Assembly (NCBI RefSeq): GCF_001039355.2
Contig: NW_019775635.1
Span: forward strand, 1,570,417-1,634,416
DNA: 64,000 nucleotides
Origin: Lingula anatina
Lineage: Eukaryota; Brachiopoda; Lingulata; Lingulida; Lingulidae
Direction: 5' to 3'
This document shows, piece after piece, positions 40,673-51,229 of this stretch (positions are counted from its first letter, which is position 1; every line of letters starts with the position of its first letter). The notes below the pieces were generated by a model. The model was not told the DNA's origin. It searched no databases and saw only the letters and a list, made by a program, of their open reading frames with translations. A program made the translations under genes and the position numbers.

Positions 40673-43600
40673 TCAGGAATCCACAAGGCCAACCACTGCA
40701 TCTTCAATATTCACGGGATGCGTCTCAAGTCCTTGCACAACCTGAGTCACCTCGCCACCAGATGTCGCCACAAGTCCCTCCAGCACATCATCAGGCAGCT
40801 CCTCGCTGTGTGTTACTATGGTAACATCATCAGAGGTCAGCCCCGGCACCTGTCCTGATGCAGTGACCGTAGTCATTGTCGGCGTGGTTGACATGGAGGC
40901 CATGCTGGAGAGACTGTCCAGGATTGAGGTTGGGTCAGAGGTGGCGACGGCGATGGTGTTCCCGTCTGGTTGGTTCAAGATGACATACTGTGTGGTGTTA
41001 TCCTGGGCTGTGCCGACCACCTCGATGTTCTGCACCTGGATGTTACTCTCACTGTCAACTACCACATACTCAGCAGCAGGCTGGAACAGAGAGGAAGATG
41101 GGTCAGTTATATATCTTATTGCTAGAAAACTAAAACTTTTAAATATACTCAAGGGCCATGCAGAATGAGTTAGCTATTGTGCACTGACTCAAAAGGGACA
41201 CTTATTACCTGTGTGTCTGTCATGTCTTCCTCCTGTCCCTCCAGTATATAGTGTTATATCTTACCTGTGTGTCTGTCATGTCTTCCTCCTGTCCCTCCAG
41301 TATATAGTGTTATATCTTACCTGTGTGTCTGTCATGTCTTCCTCCTGTCTTTCCAGTATGTAGTGTTATATCTTACCTGTGTGTCTGTCATGTCTTCCTC
41401 CTGTCNTGTCATGTCTTCCTCCTGTCCCTCCAGTATATAGTGTTATATCTTACCTATGTGTCTGTCATGTCTTCCTCCTGTCTTTCCAGTATGTAGTGTT
41501 ATATCTTACCTGTGTGTCTGTCATGTCTTCCTCCTGTCCCTCCAGTATATAGTGCTGTGTGTCAGTTACCACAGAAGAGAATTGGGCCAGAACTGTAGGG
41601 TAATTATTCTCCAGGCTATTCTGAACCACATCCTCCTCCTGGGTCTCCTGTACTGACCTTAACTGCTGGGTGCATGGGGCTGAAATGATGGAAGAAATTA
41701 TAATAAAAATATAATATAATTATTTAAATTTTAAAATCCATAACATGTTAAGTAGACTTTACAGCATAAAATTATTAAAGTTTACAGGTAAGAATGATTA
41801 ACTGTAAGTGAGGTAACAAAAATGCTTTACTCTTTCAGACTGCAGGTCATTACACTCAAAACACTGCTTCCGTATAAACAATTATACACTTGTTAATGTA
41901 ATAGCAACACCTGATCAAAGCAGGCAACATTCATGACCCCCACAAACCCTTCTTCCGCCACCCCGAAAGGACAATAATGAAGATACTACACCTCAAATAA
42001 CTCTTCATGAAGATAGCAGTATTCAGTCAAGATAAACATCAATAGAAATATTGAGACAAGGAACAACCAGACATGAGAGGTAAGTAGGAAGAGGTAAGTA
42101 GGATTTACAACATGGGGTCTGGGGGCCACTGAAGGTGGAATACTGCTAATGTAAAAAAATTGGATTTCCAATTTAAATTGGAAAGAATCATGTCTGAACA
42201 CCAAGGGCTTCATGCTTCCTGTAATGATCTCACCTTTTGCTTTTAGATGCCTGTTAAGAGTACCATGTTCAGCAAACTTGCGTCCACAATACTGGCAGGA
42301 GTATGGTTTTTCCCCAGTGTGTGTGCGGACATGGCGTTCTAGAGAGCCTTTTTCACGGAAGAGACGATGGCAAAATTTGCATTCCCAAGGCATCACAGAC
42401 CCATGGGTGCGAAGGTGAACCTTACATGCATTCTGGAAATACAGGCCATACTTTCTCTTTAAAAACACAACTATTATACTATATACTTCATAGGCAAGTG
42501 TGTTTGGAGAAACTGTGGACATTTAGTTACTTCCAAATGTTAAAGTAATTTTTTTCTTTTCAGTGAATGCATATAAAAGGCGTGACGTTTTTACTTTCTT
42601 TGTAATATCCAGAGCATTTGTGGACATTTACTTACTTTCAAATGGTTAAAATAATTTTTTCAGTGACTGTATTTAAATAGTAACATGATCTTACTGTGGT
42701 CTTGAAGGTCTTGTCACAGAAAGTACATTTGTATGGTCGTTCATTAGTGTGTATCTTCAGGTGCTCCTTGACGTGAGAAATTCTTTTAAAGAGTTTCCCA
42801 CACTCTCCACACTTGTAGTGCCTGGCCTCAGAGTGGGCTGTCAGGTGCTTGCTCAGGGTGTCCTTGGTGGTGAATGTCTTGGGGCAGTGAGGGCACTGGT
42901 GGGGGCGCTCTCCTGGATTGGGAGGTTTGAAATTGATGAGAAGTAGCACATATTAGGCACAACTGCAGTGATTTATTACTAAAACACCACAGTCAATATG
43001 CTTTTGAAAGCCACTGCTCTCGTTTGTAAAAAAGATAATTTGTGAAATGCATTTGTAGGTGCTTAGAAATATATGCATGTTATTATTAAACAATAAATAC
43101 CAAACAACATTAACTAAAATTCAAGTATATTTGTCAGAGAAGAATTTGATTAATTTTGCTGTGTTATGTCCTAGGAATAAGATGAGGTTGCTCAACGAAG
43201 ATATCAAATTATTGGAGACAAAATATTTCAACATTAGCTGTTGCCTGAAGAAAAATAATTACCTTATTAAAGTATAACTAAGAGGTGAATAACGACACAG
43301 CAATCACAATGTTACCTGTGTGACTCCTCATATGAAGTTTGAGATAACTGCTTCCCTTGAATGTTCTGCCACACACTGGGCACTTGCTGAAAGTCTTGTA
43401 GCCGGCTGCAGAGGGGTCTTCTACAGCAGATTTCTCACCTAGAGTAAGGAGCTGCTTGGCTGCCATAGAACCTTCCCTGGAGTAGGCATTTCATAGTGAA
43501 ACAGAGTACCTAAATAGTGCTTGCATTCTGAAAAACTTCAGTTCTTACTGCACAGATCTTCATTCTAATTGTAATGTTGTACAGGGGCGGATTAAGGCCG

Positions 43601-44493
43601 TCTTCTGGGTCTTCCGGAATATGGTCAAATTGTAAGGTTTACATTGACGGGTATATAACTTTCTTGTTGGAAGACGGTCGAAAATTGAAGATTCAACAAA
43701 GATAATATGGAAGACTGTCAGAAAATATATCTGGATCCGCCCCTGTTGTAAATACACAACTTGTACTATCTCATGTTGTACAGATCATTACATATCACAG
43801 TGTACAGCAGTCTTTTATAAGTACTCACTTGCTCAGGCGGAATAGGTAGGAATTCATTGGAGGTGGGTTTGTGGGTACCACATCCGCTTCATTACCGTCT
43901 GGACCTATTTCCTGGAAATATAGAATAAAATCTCTTCAATGCTTGCTACCTCCGTTGTCAACTCCAGTCAAGTATGTGGATATACTAAAAGACCCCTTAA
44001 TTCTTTATTTCTTTCAAACCATATGGTTGTGGCATTTCCCCTTCACCTAACGTACAAAATCTATTCAATCAAATGTATTTTGGTGCTGAAAATTTGAAGC
44101 ATTTTTATATTTTAATTGTGAAGTGTATTAAAATAAAGAAACAAGTATAATGCATTGTATGATAAATAAATATTATAACTATAATATACCCTGAGTGTTG
44201 CCCTGTGTCTCTCCTTCATGTGTCCCGCCAGGTATTCCTTCTTGTCAGTGCAGAAGTTACAAGAGCCACACCTGAAGGGTAGTCCTGACAGGTGTGTCTT
44301 CAGGTGTTCTATTAAAGTGTCTACATTGGCCAGGGCTGCTTTACACACCTGGAACACAGCAGCAACCAAGTCTATCAGCAACGGGGCACATGTGTGTGAG
44401 ATGAACTTCATCAAGAGTTGAGATACATCAAAGTAAAGTTACAAGTTTAAATCATACTAATAAATTTTAGCTAAAACATATGATAGTTTTGCA

Positions 44494-44532
<39 letters not shown>

Positions 44533-46602
44533 ACCAAACGAAAAAAAATAAGCATTAATCTCCTAATCCTACCCTACACTGATTTGGCTCCAACTGTTCA
44601 AACTTGTCATCCTCCTCTCCATCCTCCAAAGAGAAGTCCTCACCCTGTCCCTTGGCCTCATCTGAGGTCAGAGTGGTGACCACAGTGGTCTCTCCAGACT
44701 GACCATCCACACTGGTCAGAGCAGTGGACACAGCTGGGTTGTCTGAGGTCATCATCTCAGTGGTCACTCCATCAGCAGCTGAGGCAGCGGCTCTTAATAC
44801 TCTGACAGACTGGTCCTCATTTTCTTCACCTTCCTTGGAGCTTGGCTGAAATTTAATTAAAAATATATTAAATGGAGTTAATGAGCTTCATCTTTTGTGA
44901 GAAGTCTGAATTGCAAACTTATACCACAACAACATGAAATTTGTTTTGTTAAACATATCTAATAGTGCAAATATTGGTTTCTTACCATGGCTGTTGTATT
45001 GTGTTGTGTTGTGATGTATACAGTTTCATCTTGTGAGCAGTCTAAATTGCAAACTTGTACCACAACAACATCAAATTTGCAGTGTTAAACAAATCCAATG
45101 TGACCAGGTTCTTACCTTGGCTGTTTCATTTGAAATCACTGAACCATCTTCGGAAGTAATCTGTATTTTTCTGCCATATCTGGGAAGATCTGCATCACTC
45201 TTGGATGTACAAGGAGTCCTGGAATGAAACATAGCCCTTATCAGTAATCTCCTAGAACTCTATGACTAACAATCCAACACGGACCACACACTGAATACAT
45301 TATTTACATATCTTTATGGGACTATATCAGATATAGCAGAACCTAAAGACAGAATATACCACTGCCCATGTTATAGAAAACAGCTTGAAAATGTTAACCT
45401 CATTTTACTCTTTAACACCAGGCTCTGGGTGAAGTTCAATTTCAGTGATAGGTTTGTCTGTCAGCACCATACAGATATGTCCTACCTAGACTTGAGATGT
45501 CTGGTCAAGGCCCCGGACTCTGCAAAGGACCTCTGGCAAAGATGGCATATGTAAGGGCGGTCACCTGGAATATGACACAATAGAAATGCTTATAGACAAC
45601 ACAAGACATTCAGATTACAAAGATTCGGGGACTTCATTCTCCATTATGTAATTCTTTTATCTTGGAACTGTAGAAGAGCTCATATACACAAGGACTATCC
45701 AAAATCCAAAATGTTGAAAAACACATTACCAACAGTGGCATCATCAACAAAATCAAAGGAAAAAATATTGGTGTTGTCAAAATCAAGAAACTAATTCAAT
45801 ATTACAGTGTTTAAGTGTGTACTGACCAGTGTGCCTTCTCTCGTGTCTCTTTAGTGACCCCTTGGTCTTGAAGGCATAAGTACAGCCTTCAAATGGACAT
45901 GGGAAGTCTCTCTGGTCACTGTGGGTTAGCAGGTGGGTCTTTAGCACACTCATCTGCAGCATAAAACCAGACATTTACCTCCTTATAGCATTTTATGGTT
46001 TAGATTTGGTAGCTGCTTTAACATATTGGAAATATATGTAGGAATTAAACCAGACGCTAAGATCCCTATAGCTTAAAATGGTTAAAATTTGGTATATATT
46101 TACTGTAGAATTCCTTATAGCTGGAAATGGGTCAGATTTGGTAGCTATTTACTTGAACATATTGGAAATCTGCAAAAACCTTCCTAGCTTGTTAGTGTTA
46201 ATGGTTAAGATTTAGCAGATATTTATTTTAAAATATTGGAAATACTTATCAGATACTTTCAGTATCTACTAAATGAACAAAACAAGCAAACCTCTTTGAA
46301 TTTGCTGTCACACACTTCACATGCAAATGGGCGGTCTTCATTTGAGGAGGTTTTCATTCTCTTCACTTGGAATACAGTGCTTTCAGGGCTTTCCATCTCT
46401 ACTACAGGGGCAGTGCTGTTCTCCTCCTCTGCTGCTGCCTGGAGGAGTGTGGTGACAGCAGGACCCTTCCCTGTCTCTTCCTCATCCCGGCCTGGTGGAA
46501 AACAAAAGTATGTAGTCAGCTAGACCAGTAACTGATCCCTAAATCCATAGTTGTCATCTGTTTCTCTGTCTGTCACAGTTTGATATTAGCACAAAATGTG
46601 CA

Positions 46603-46637
<35 letters not shown>

Positions 46638-46762
46638 AGTGTGTGTGTGTGTGTGTGTGTTACAGTGTGTGTGTGTATGTGTGTAACTGTGTGTGTGTGT
46701 GTATGTGTGTGTGTGTAACTGTGTATGTGTATGTGTGTGTGTGTAACTGTGTGTGTGTGTTA

Positions 46763-46798
<36 letters not shown>

Positions 46799-46834
46799 CT
46801 GTGTGTGTGTTACAGTGTGTGTGTATGTGTGTTA

Positions 46835-46870
<36 letters not shown>

Positions 46871-48073
46871 CTGGAACAGTGTGAAGGGCATGTAAAAAAA
46901 TCTGCACCTAGCACACAGTCTTTTCTGTTATGTTTGGTTTTGGGCAGACAAAGAAAATAACATTTTATCAACAACTATATTTTTCCTTAATTATGTTGTA
47001 GTGCTGCCATTCACAAATACAATTTAAAGACAGCTTTACTTTATGTTCTTTCTTACCAATCTCATCATTCACTATTTCCCATGTTGAATCATGCTCTATG
47101 TCTAGATGTCTTCGCAGAGTAGCCTCTCTGTTGAAAGTTCGAGAACATTTTGGGCACTTATGAGATGTCTTCTCTACAATATTTTCTTGGTCCACTGAGA
47201 AGTAGGTTTTCCTTTTCCTTTTCTGTGATCCTGAAACAAAAAACAAATTTATTTACATAACAAAACCATGTCTGATTTTTGAAAGGTCAAAAAAAAAAGT
47301 TGGACCTGAAATAGACACCCATCAACTAAATGTGATAAAATTTAATGCCAAGCACCATGCTGTTTTCCATACAATATTTGCAGGTAAGAAGCAAGGGGTT
47401 TTCAAACACCACTTTATGGTTACTTTCAAATGACTAGTAACCACTGTGGTTGAGTGTTATATATCATGAGTATTACCTCTTGTTTCTCTCTCCTCATCAT
47501 CTTTAGCTTCTTTCTTGATGAGCCGGGGAACCAGCACTCTCTTGTCTTTGGTTGACTTTTGATAGAAAACTCTGCAATTATCCTTGTCCAGTTTGTGCTT
47601 GATGAAGTCCTCAATACTGCCAAACTCCAATTTACACGTACCGCATCTGTGCGAGTCCTCTTCCTCTGAATCTAAATGTAAAAACATAAGTATCAGGTGA
47701 CAGAGAACAGTACTGATAGCATTACAGAGTTAATTTAAATATATTCTGACATAAAACACCCTTTTGTAGCCAGTGTCTTATCCGAAGTCGCGCCAATCTC
47801 AGAAATCTAGGGTCCAAGCTAGATTGTGAGGGGTCGCCTCAGCTGGTTTAACCATCCGCCATCCATTTTGTAACCGCCTCTCAATTATTTTAACATATCG
47901 GCTAGATTGCGCAGTTCCCCCAACTACAATTATTGATTCTAAATAGCTTCATTGAAGAATTTTTCAATGACTGTATCATAAATTGAACCAGATGAGAAAT
48001 AAGCAGACAGCCATCACGTACCTGGTGTTGTTTTATCGACAGAGGGATCGTCGCACTCCACGGCGGCAGACAT
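40673..48073 (-). CDS. E4F1: E4F1-like C2H2 zinc-finger transcription factor, complete
   Basis: In vertebrates E4F1 is a nuclear zinc-finger regulator of cell-cycle and metabolic genes with atypical E3-ligase activity on p53. Fifteen exons: 48073-48022, 47671-47477, 47230-47057, 46491-46292, 45953-45827, 45564-45486, 45218-45116, 44845-44573, 44348-44190, 43911-43829, 43476-43316, 42912-42695, 42432-42234, 41679-41510 and 41080-40673, all in phase, give 866 aa (human about 784). Landmarks: N-terminal finger EEEDSHRCGTCKLEFGSIED; finger block one (about residues 95-280) ending RHLKSRTPC; an acidic linker; an extra finger pair (about 402-450); finger block two (about 515-670) ending FAEHGTLNRHLKAKG; then the E4F1-specific FSSVVTDTQHYILEG and a Thr/Asp-rich C-terminus. 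The linker and extra fingers account for the greater length. Exon 7 and exon 14 donors lie in tandem repeats. Confidence 0.9.
41201..41554. repeat. 56-bp minisatellite made of E4F1 exon 14 end plus its 5' splice site
   Basis: Each 56-bp unit contains, on the minus strand, the last 45 bases of exon 14 (CACTATATACTGGAG through GACACACAG) followed by GTAAGATATAA. About six units lie head-to-tail from the true exon end (41,510) into intron 14, one interrupted by an N at 41,406. Units differ only slightly (GGGACAG against AAGACAG; one ACACATAG). Each therefore carries an intact, strong donor in a context identical to the real one. Confidence 0.9.
41406..41406. other. Single N inside the 56-bp minisatellite
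   Basis: The unit is broken at CCTGTC-N-TGTCATG, so the number of repeat units in this assembly is not reliable. Confidence 0.8.
43582..43746. mobile_element. 165-bp MITE with CAGGGGCGGAT inverted termini
   Basis: The left end CAGGGGCGGATTAAGG and the reverse complement of the right end CAGGGGCGGATCCAG match over the first 11 bases. Flanking TTGTA is repeated on both sides (43577-43581 and 43747-43751) as a possible target-site duplication. Internal GGAAGACGGTC/GAAGACTGTC segments are further inverted matches. It lies in E4F1 intron 10 and has no coding capacity. The CAGGGG terminus is hAT-like, but a 5-bp duplication is short for hAT. Confidence 0.75.
44495..44529. repeat. GA microsatellite in E4F1 intron 8
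   Basis: A (GA)n run of about 17 units, about 45 bp downstream (in transcript sense) of the exon 8 donor. Confidence 0.9.
44888..45130. repeat. ~130-bp duplication carrying E4F1 exon 7 donor
   Basis: 44905-45002 and 45037-45130 are diverged copies: AATTGCAAACTT.TACCACAA, ACATCAAATTTG against ACATGAAATTTG, and then GTTTCTTACCATGGCTGTT against GGTTCTTACCTTGGCTGTTT. The right copy holds the genuine exon 7 donor (AAG|GTAAGA on the minus strand). The left copy keeps GTAAGA as an intronic decoy after CCATG. Confidence 0.75.
46604..46869. repeat. Long GT microsatellite in E4F1 intron 3
   Basis: About 265 bp of (GT)n broken by TACA, AACT and TATG interruptions that recur at intervals, so the array also has a longer-period structure (GTGTAACTGTGTGTG, GTTACAGTGTGTG). 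Open frames across it are artefacts. Confidence 0.95.
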
Positions 48074-49912
48074 TTTGCGACAACCTCTGCAAAGCGGGAG
48101 AAAGGGTAAAGTAAAACAAGGCACAATTTCTCTGGAACGGCTGTATTACAAAACCCGTTGTTAAAGCAATTGACCTAATATATGTGCTTAAGGAATAAAA
48201 TTAACAAGAACAAAAACGTTGATATTTGTTTAAGCTCACTATTATCATTATACTTTTAAACTTACACATTCTTTTTCATCAGAATAATCTTTCAATTAGA
48301 CTAACTAATCTTTTGGACATGCGCACTTCATATGCTTCGTCGTTCTTCATTCACATCTGTATAAAAATAATAAATAAATAAAAAGGCGAAAACATATTGA
48401 CATGAATACACTTTCTTCTTTTATTCTAAGTGTATGAAAAACCTCTCATTTTAATTTCTCTCTAAAAAATTTGAATTTTCAAACTCAGTAGTTTTTGAAG
48501 AGCATTTATCACTTTACTGCAGCTGAGTGAACGGCTGCTTCCATTAATTTTTTTTTCAGTCATTATTAGGAAATATATAGGCAGGGGAACCAATTTCATT
48601 ATATAAAAATAAAGCCTCTGAGTTATAACACAGGCTTTTTACTGCAAGATTAAGATGTTGGTCTACTTTATTTTTTTTAAATATGTTTCAAATATTAGCA
48701 CAATGAATAAATAGAGAATTAAAAATCTAAAACAATTAAATATTTTAATCCAGCATATACTCGAAGACAGACGCCCATTCAGCTAGTCCTGCAAATCTCT
48801 AAATCTTCACCATTCATAATTCTCAGTACTGCAAAAATGCCCCAGACTTTTCTTAGTCATTTCTTAGTTATTTTTTCCATTAAATTTCTTTTCCGCTACA
48901 TGTAGGCTACGAGGGGAGGGTTAAAATAAGGCCTATTTATTCCACCCTCTTTTTTTTCTTTTCTTTCCTTTTTTATTTTGATACACATTATCCTTAATTC
49001 GTAGCATTACACGGCCGTTTTTCAAATTTTCATTTATTCTATGTGTATTGTAATTGATTTCTCTCTCTCTCTCTCTTTTTTTATTTTATTTATTTATTTA
49101 TTTATTTTTTTTTTTACTCTCCACCGAATTTCAAACCTCCCAACTCAGTTGTGTGAATTATCAAAAAATTATATCTTCGATCCGTCATTGTGAATAAATG
49201 TATTTCGATCGTGCTTTACATTGTTTATTTTACTTGTCCAAGGTCGTGTTATATATCAATTTTAAAAAAATGGATTCTAAAAGCAAGTTTCATAACATCC
49301 GTAAACTATTCACGTGATCCCCAAAGTAAATCACCTATAGACATGACGAGGTTCGTAATTAATTTGCACTATGTGCATTAAATTTAGTGTACCTCTCTAT
49401 TTGAACATGAAACCTGGAAAAAATTATAAAATGACACTTTGCATAGCCAGATATTTAAGCATTTTTCCCGACCCGAAGTGACGAAAAGTTTTTTTAGTAA
49501 CACGTAAAAAGCCTGAAATAAATGGAAAATGCCGGTAATTAAATAACTGATATTCCAGCCTTGGAGATTCGCTTTAAGATTTTGCTTTATTTTTTTATGG
49601 AAAATTAAATAAGTATAAATTGAGCTTTGTCTTGAATAGTATCGTTGACGTTAGACTGACGCTTAAACTTTGTGCGTCACACATTTTTTTAGATGAACAC
49701 ATATAGAATCGGGGTTTTCTAAGGCTATAACGGTCCCTTTTGTGACCAAAAACGAATTAAAAGCGTTTTTGTTTTCTAAGGCTATAACGGTCCCTTTTGT
49801 GACCAAAAACGAATTAAAAGCGTTTTTATGACAAAGCATTTGGCCAATTTAATCTCGAGACGATATATAATAAGCAAGTCTCGCTAGAAAATGGTCAAAA
49901 AGAAAACAACCT
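48074..49912. other. E4F1 upstream region and intergenic DNA
   Basis: No coding exon seen. The first few hundred bases upstream of the E4F1 start probably hold its promoter and 5' UTR (ATG context ACAAAATGTC). The remainder is AT-rich with CT and TTTA simple repeats near 49,060-49,110 and a perfect 57-bp tandem duplication at 49,714-49,827. Confidence 0.55.
49714..49827. repeat. Perfect 57-bp tandem duplication
   Basis: Positions 49714-49770 and 49771-49827 are identical (GTTTTCTAAGGCTATAACGG ... AAAAGCGTTTTT). The lack of any mismatch suggests a very recent event or an assembly slip. It lies about 90 bp past the stop of the minus-strand membrane-protein gene and could be in its 3' UTR. Confidence 0.95.
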
Positions 49913-51229
49913 TCAATTGTAATTCTGTATATTTTTCAAAAGTTTTTTCCACTTTTCCATTAACTGAGTTTTAACTTGAACGTTTCGTGCCTTCATTTTA
50001 TGACTGATCTCTTCAAGATTTGCACCTTCTAACTTAACGATTAAATCCTCAAAGGAATCATAATAAGTGATGTGAGGCCACTGGTAGAAATCTGCGTATT
50101 TCAGCCAATATTTGATGGCAGTCTTATTTGTCTCACAGTTGGGGTCAGGTACCCCCGGGACGACCCCGGGGATACGTGATCTACTGGGCCTCATCCCCCT
50201 CGTTCCATCCCAGGTCCGTTCATTTAGCACCATGTATTTATATTGCCACTCCGTTAACAAGTCTAGAGATGGGAAAAATAACGGAATACCCATGCGATAT
50301 TGCTCAAATAAACTCATAAATGAGACTTGGTACGGTACATATACTATCCCTGGGTGAGACAGGAGATCTGTGAATTTATAGCTTGGATACAGCTCACGTA
50401 GAGGGACAATCTCCACCATAGAGGTTTTGCTGAGTTTCCTGAATTCTTCCAGGAATACATTCTGAAATTCCTTTTCTCTTGCGTGAATAGGTGCAAGAAG
50501 GTACTCGGTCCGTTTTATTTTGGTCGTGGAATACGTGTTGTTAACATAACCGCAAAAACTTTCCAAGACAATGGGTTTGATGCCCGTGAAGTAACGTATG
50601 TATTCTGCATCATAGCGGTTATTAGCAGCAACAATGTTCCGTGGGTCTTTTGCTATGTTGACAAGGTTTGCGTTCCATTCTTGCCATCTCTCTGGCTCTC
50701 GTCGTCCGAGCTCATAGCGCACCGTTGCTATCACGAGTAAGCTTCTGTAGAAAGGAATAAACAGCTCACACATAGCGGCGGGATGAAAACACACAAAGGC
50801 GTCCACGGTGTTCATCAGAGGGTCATTCTTGTAACTGTCGTAGAACGCCGCCTTGATGTCGTCCGGGAGGGGGATTCCATTCCAAGAGTTTAAAATCCGG
50901 AGCCCCTTAGCGCAGGTTCCTGTAACAGAGCAAGCGGCGGAGAGGCTCTGGTCTATGATCGTAACCCCCATGGGCTGCAGCATATTTTTAAGATCTCTGA
51001 TGGGTGAAATATGGAAGTCATTTGACCAAATCGTGACGGGGAACGTTTCTCTCCCCGAGTGGCGGATTCGTCCCCACAAAATGTACAACATAGCTATAAA
51101 TACTAAACACAAACCGAGCCTAGGTAGAATCCACGATCTTCGAGGAATCAGTCTGAAGAGCCATGCACCATTTTTCTTAAAATGTTTCCAAATTGATCCC
51201 AGTGCTGTTGACCGCATGGAGAGCGCCAT
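49913..51229 (-). CDS. Type II membrane protein, putative Golgi glycosyltransferase-like, intronless
   Basis: Single uninterrupted frame of 438 aa. I do not recognise a named orthologue. A basic cytosolic N-terminus (KHFKKNG, RLIPRRS) is followed by one membrane anchor at about residues 34-52 (LGLCLVFIAMLYIL) and a large luminal domain with an N-glycosylation sequon (NNT, about 230-232) and several cysteines. The segment SFMSLFEQYRMGIPLFFPSL (about 303-322) resembles the donor-binding E...G.P.FFPS region of GT-B glycosyltransferases. This is consistent with, but does not prove, a Golgi transferase. The start codon is followed by a second in-frame Met after three residues. The absence of introns contrasts with every neighbour and could reflect retrotransposition or an old single-exon family. 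Confidence 0.65.
   Translation of the reverse strand: MALSMRSTALGSIWKHFKKNGAWLFRLIPRRSWILPRLGLCLVFIAMLYILWGRIRHSGRETFPVTIWSNDFHISPIRDLKNMLQPMGVTIIDQSLSAACSVTGTCAKGLRILNSWNGIPLPDDIKAAFYDSYKNDPLMNTVDAFVCFHPAAMCELFIPFYRSLLVIATVRYELGRREPERWQEWNANLVNIAKDPRNIVAANNRYDAEYIRYFTGIKPIVLESFCGYVNNTYSTTKIKRTEYLLAPIHAREKEFQNVFLEEFRKLSKTSMVEIVPLRELYPSYKFTDLLSHPGIVYVPYQVSFMSLFEQYRMGIPLFFPSLDLLTEWQYKYMVLNERTWDGTRGMRPSRSRIPGVVPGVPDPNCETNKTAIKYWLKYADFYQWPHITYYDSFEDLIVKLEGANLEEISHKMKARNVQVKTQLMEKWKKLLKNIQNYN

Noticed and set aside
41201-41554. CRISPR-like array of evenly spaced repeats
   Set aside because: The units are contiguous with no unique spacers, the context is a eukaryotic intron, and the unit is explained by the E4F1 exon 14 end.
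42749-42946. Plus-strand open frames opposite E4F1 zinc-finger exons
   Set aside because: Antisense shadows of the Cys/His-rich coding exons.
46554-46907. Open frames rich in Cys-Val and Thr-His
   Set aside because: Translations of the GT microsatellite in E4F1 intron 3.
49725-49798. CTATAACGGTCC resembling part of a rDNA homing-endonuclease (I-CeuI) site, twice
   Set aside because: Only 12 of 26 bases match, with no surrounding rRNA sequence; the second occurrence is just the tandem duplication.
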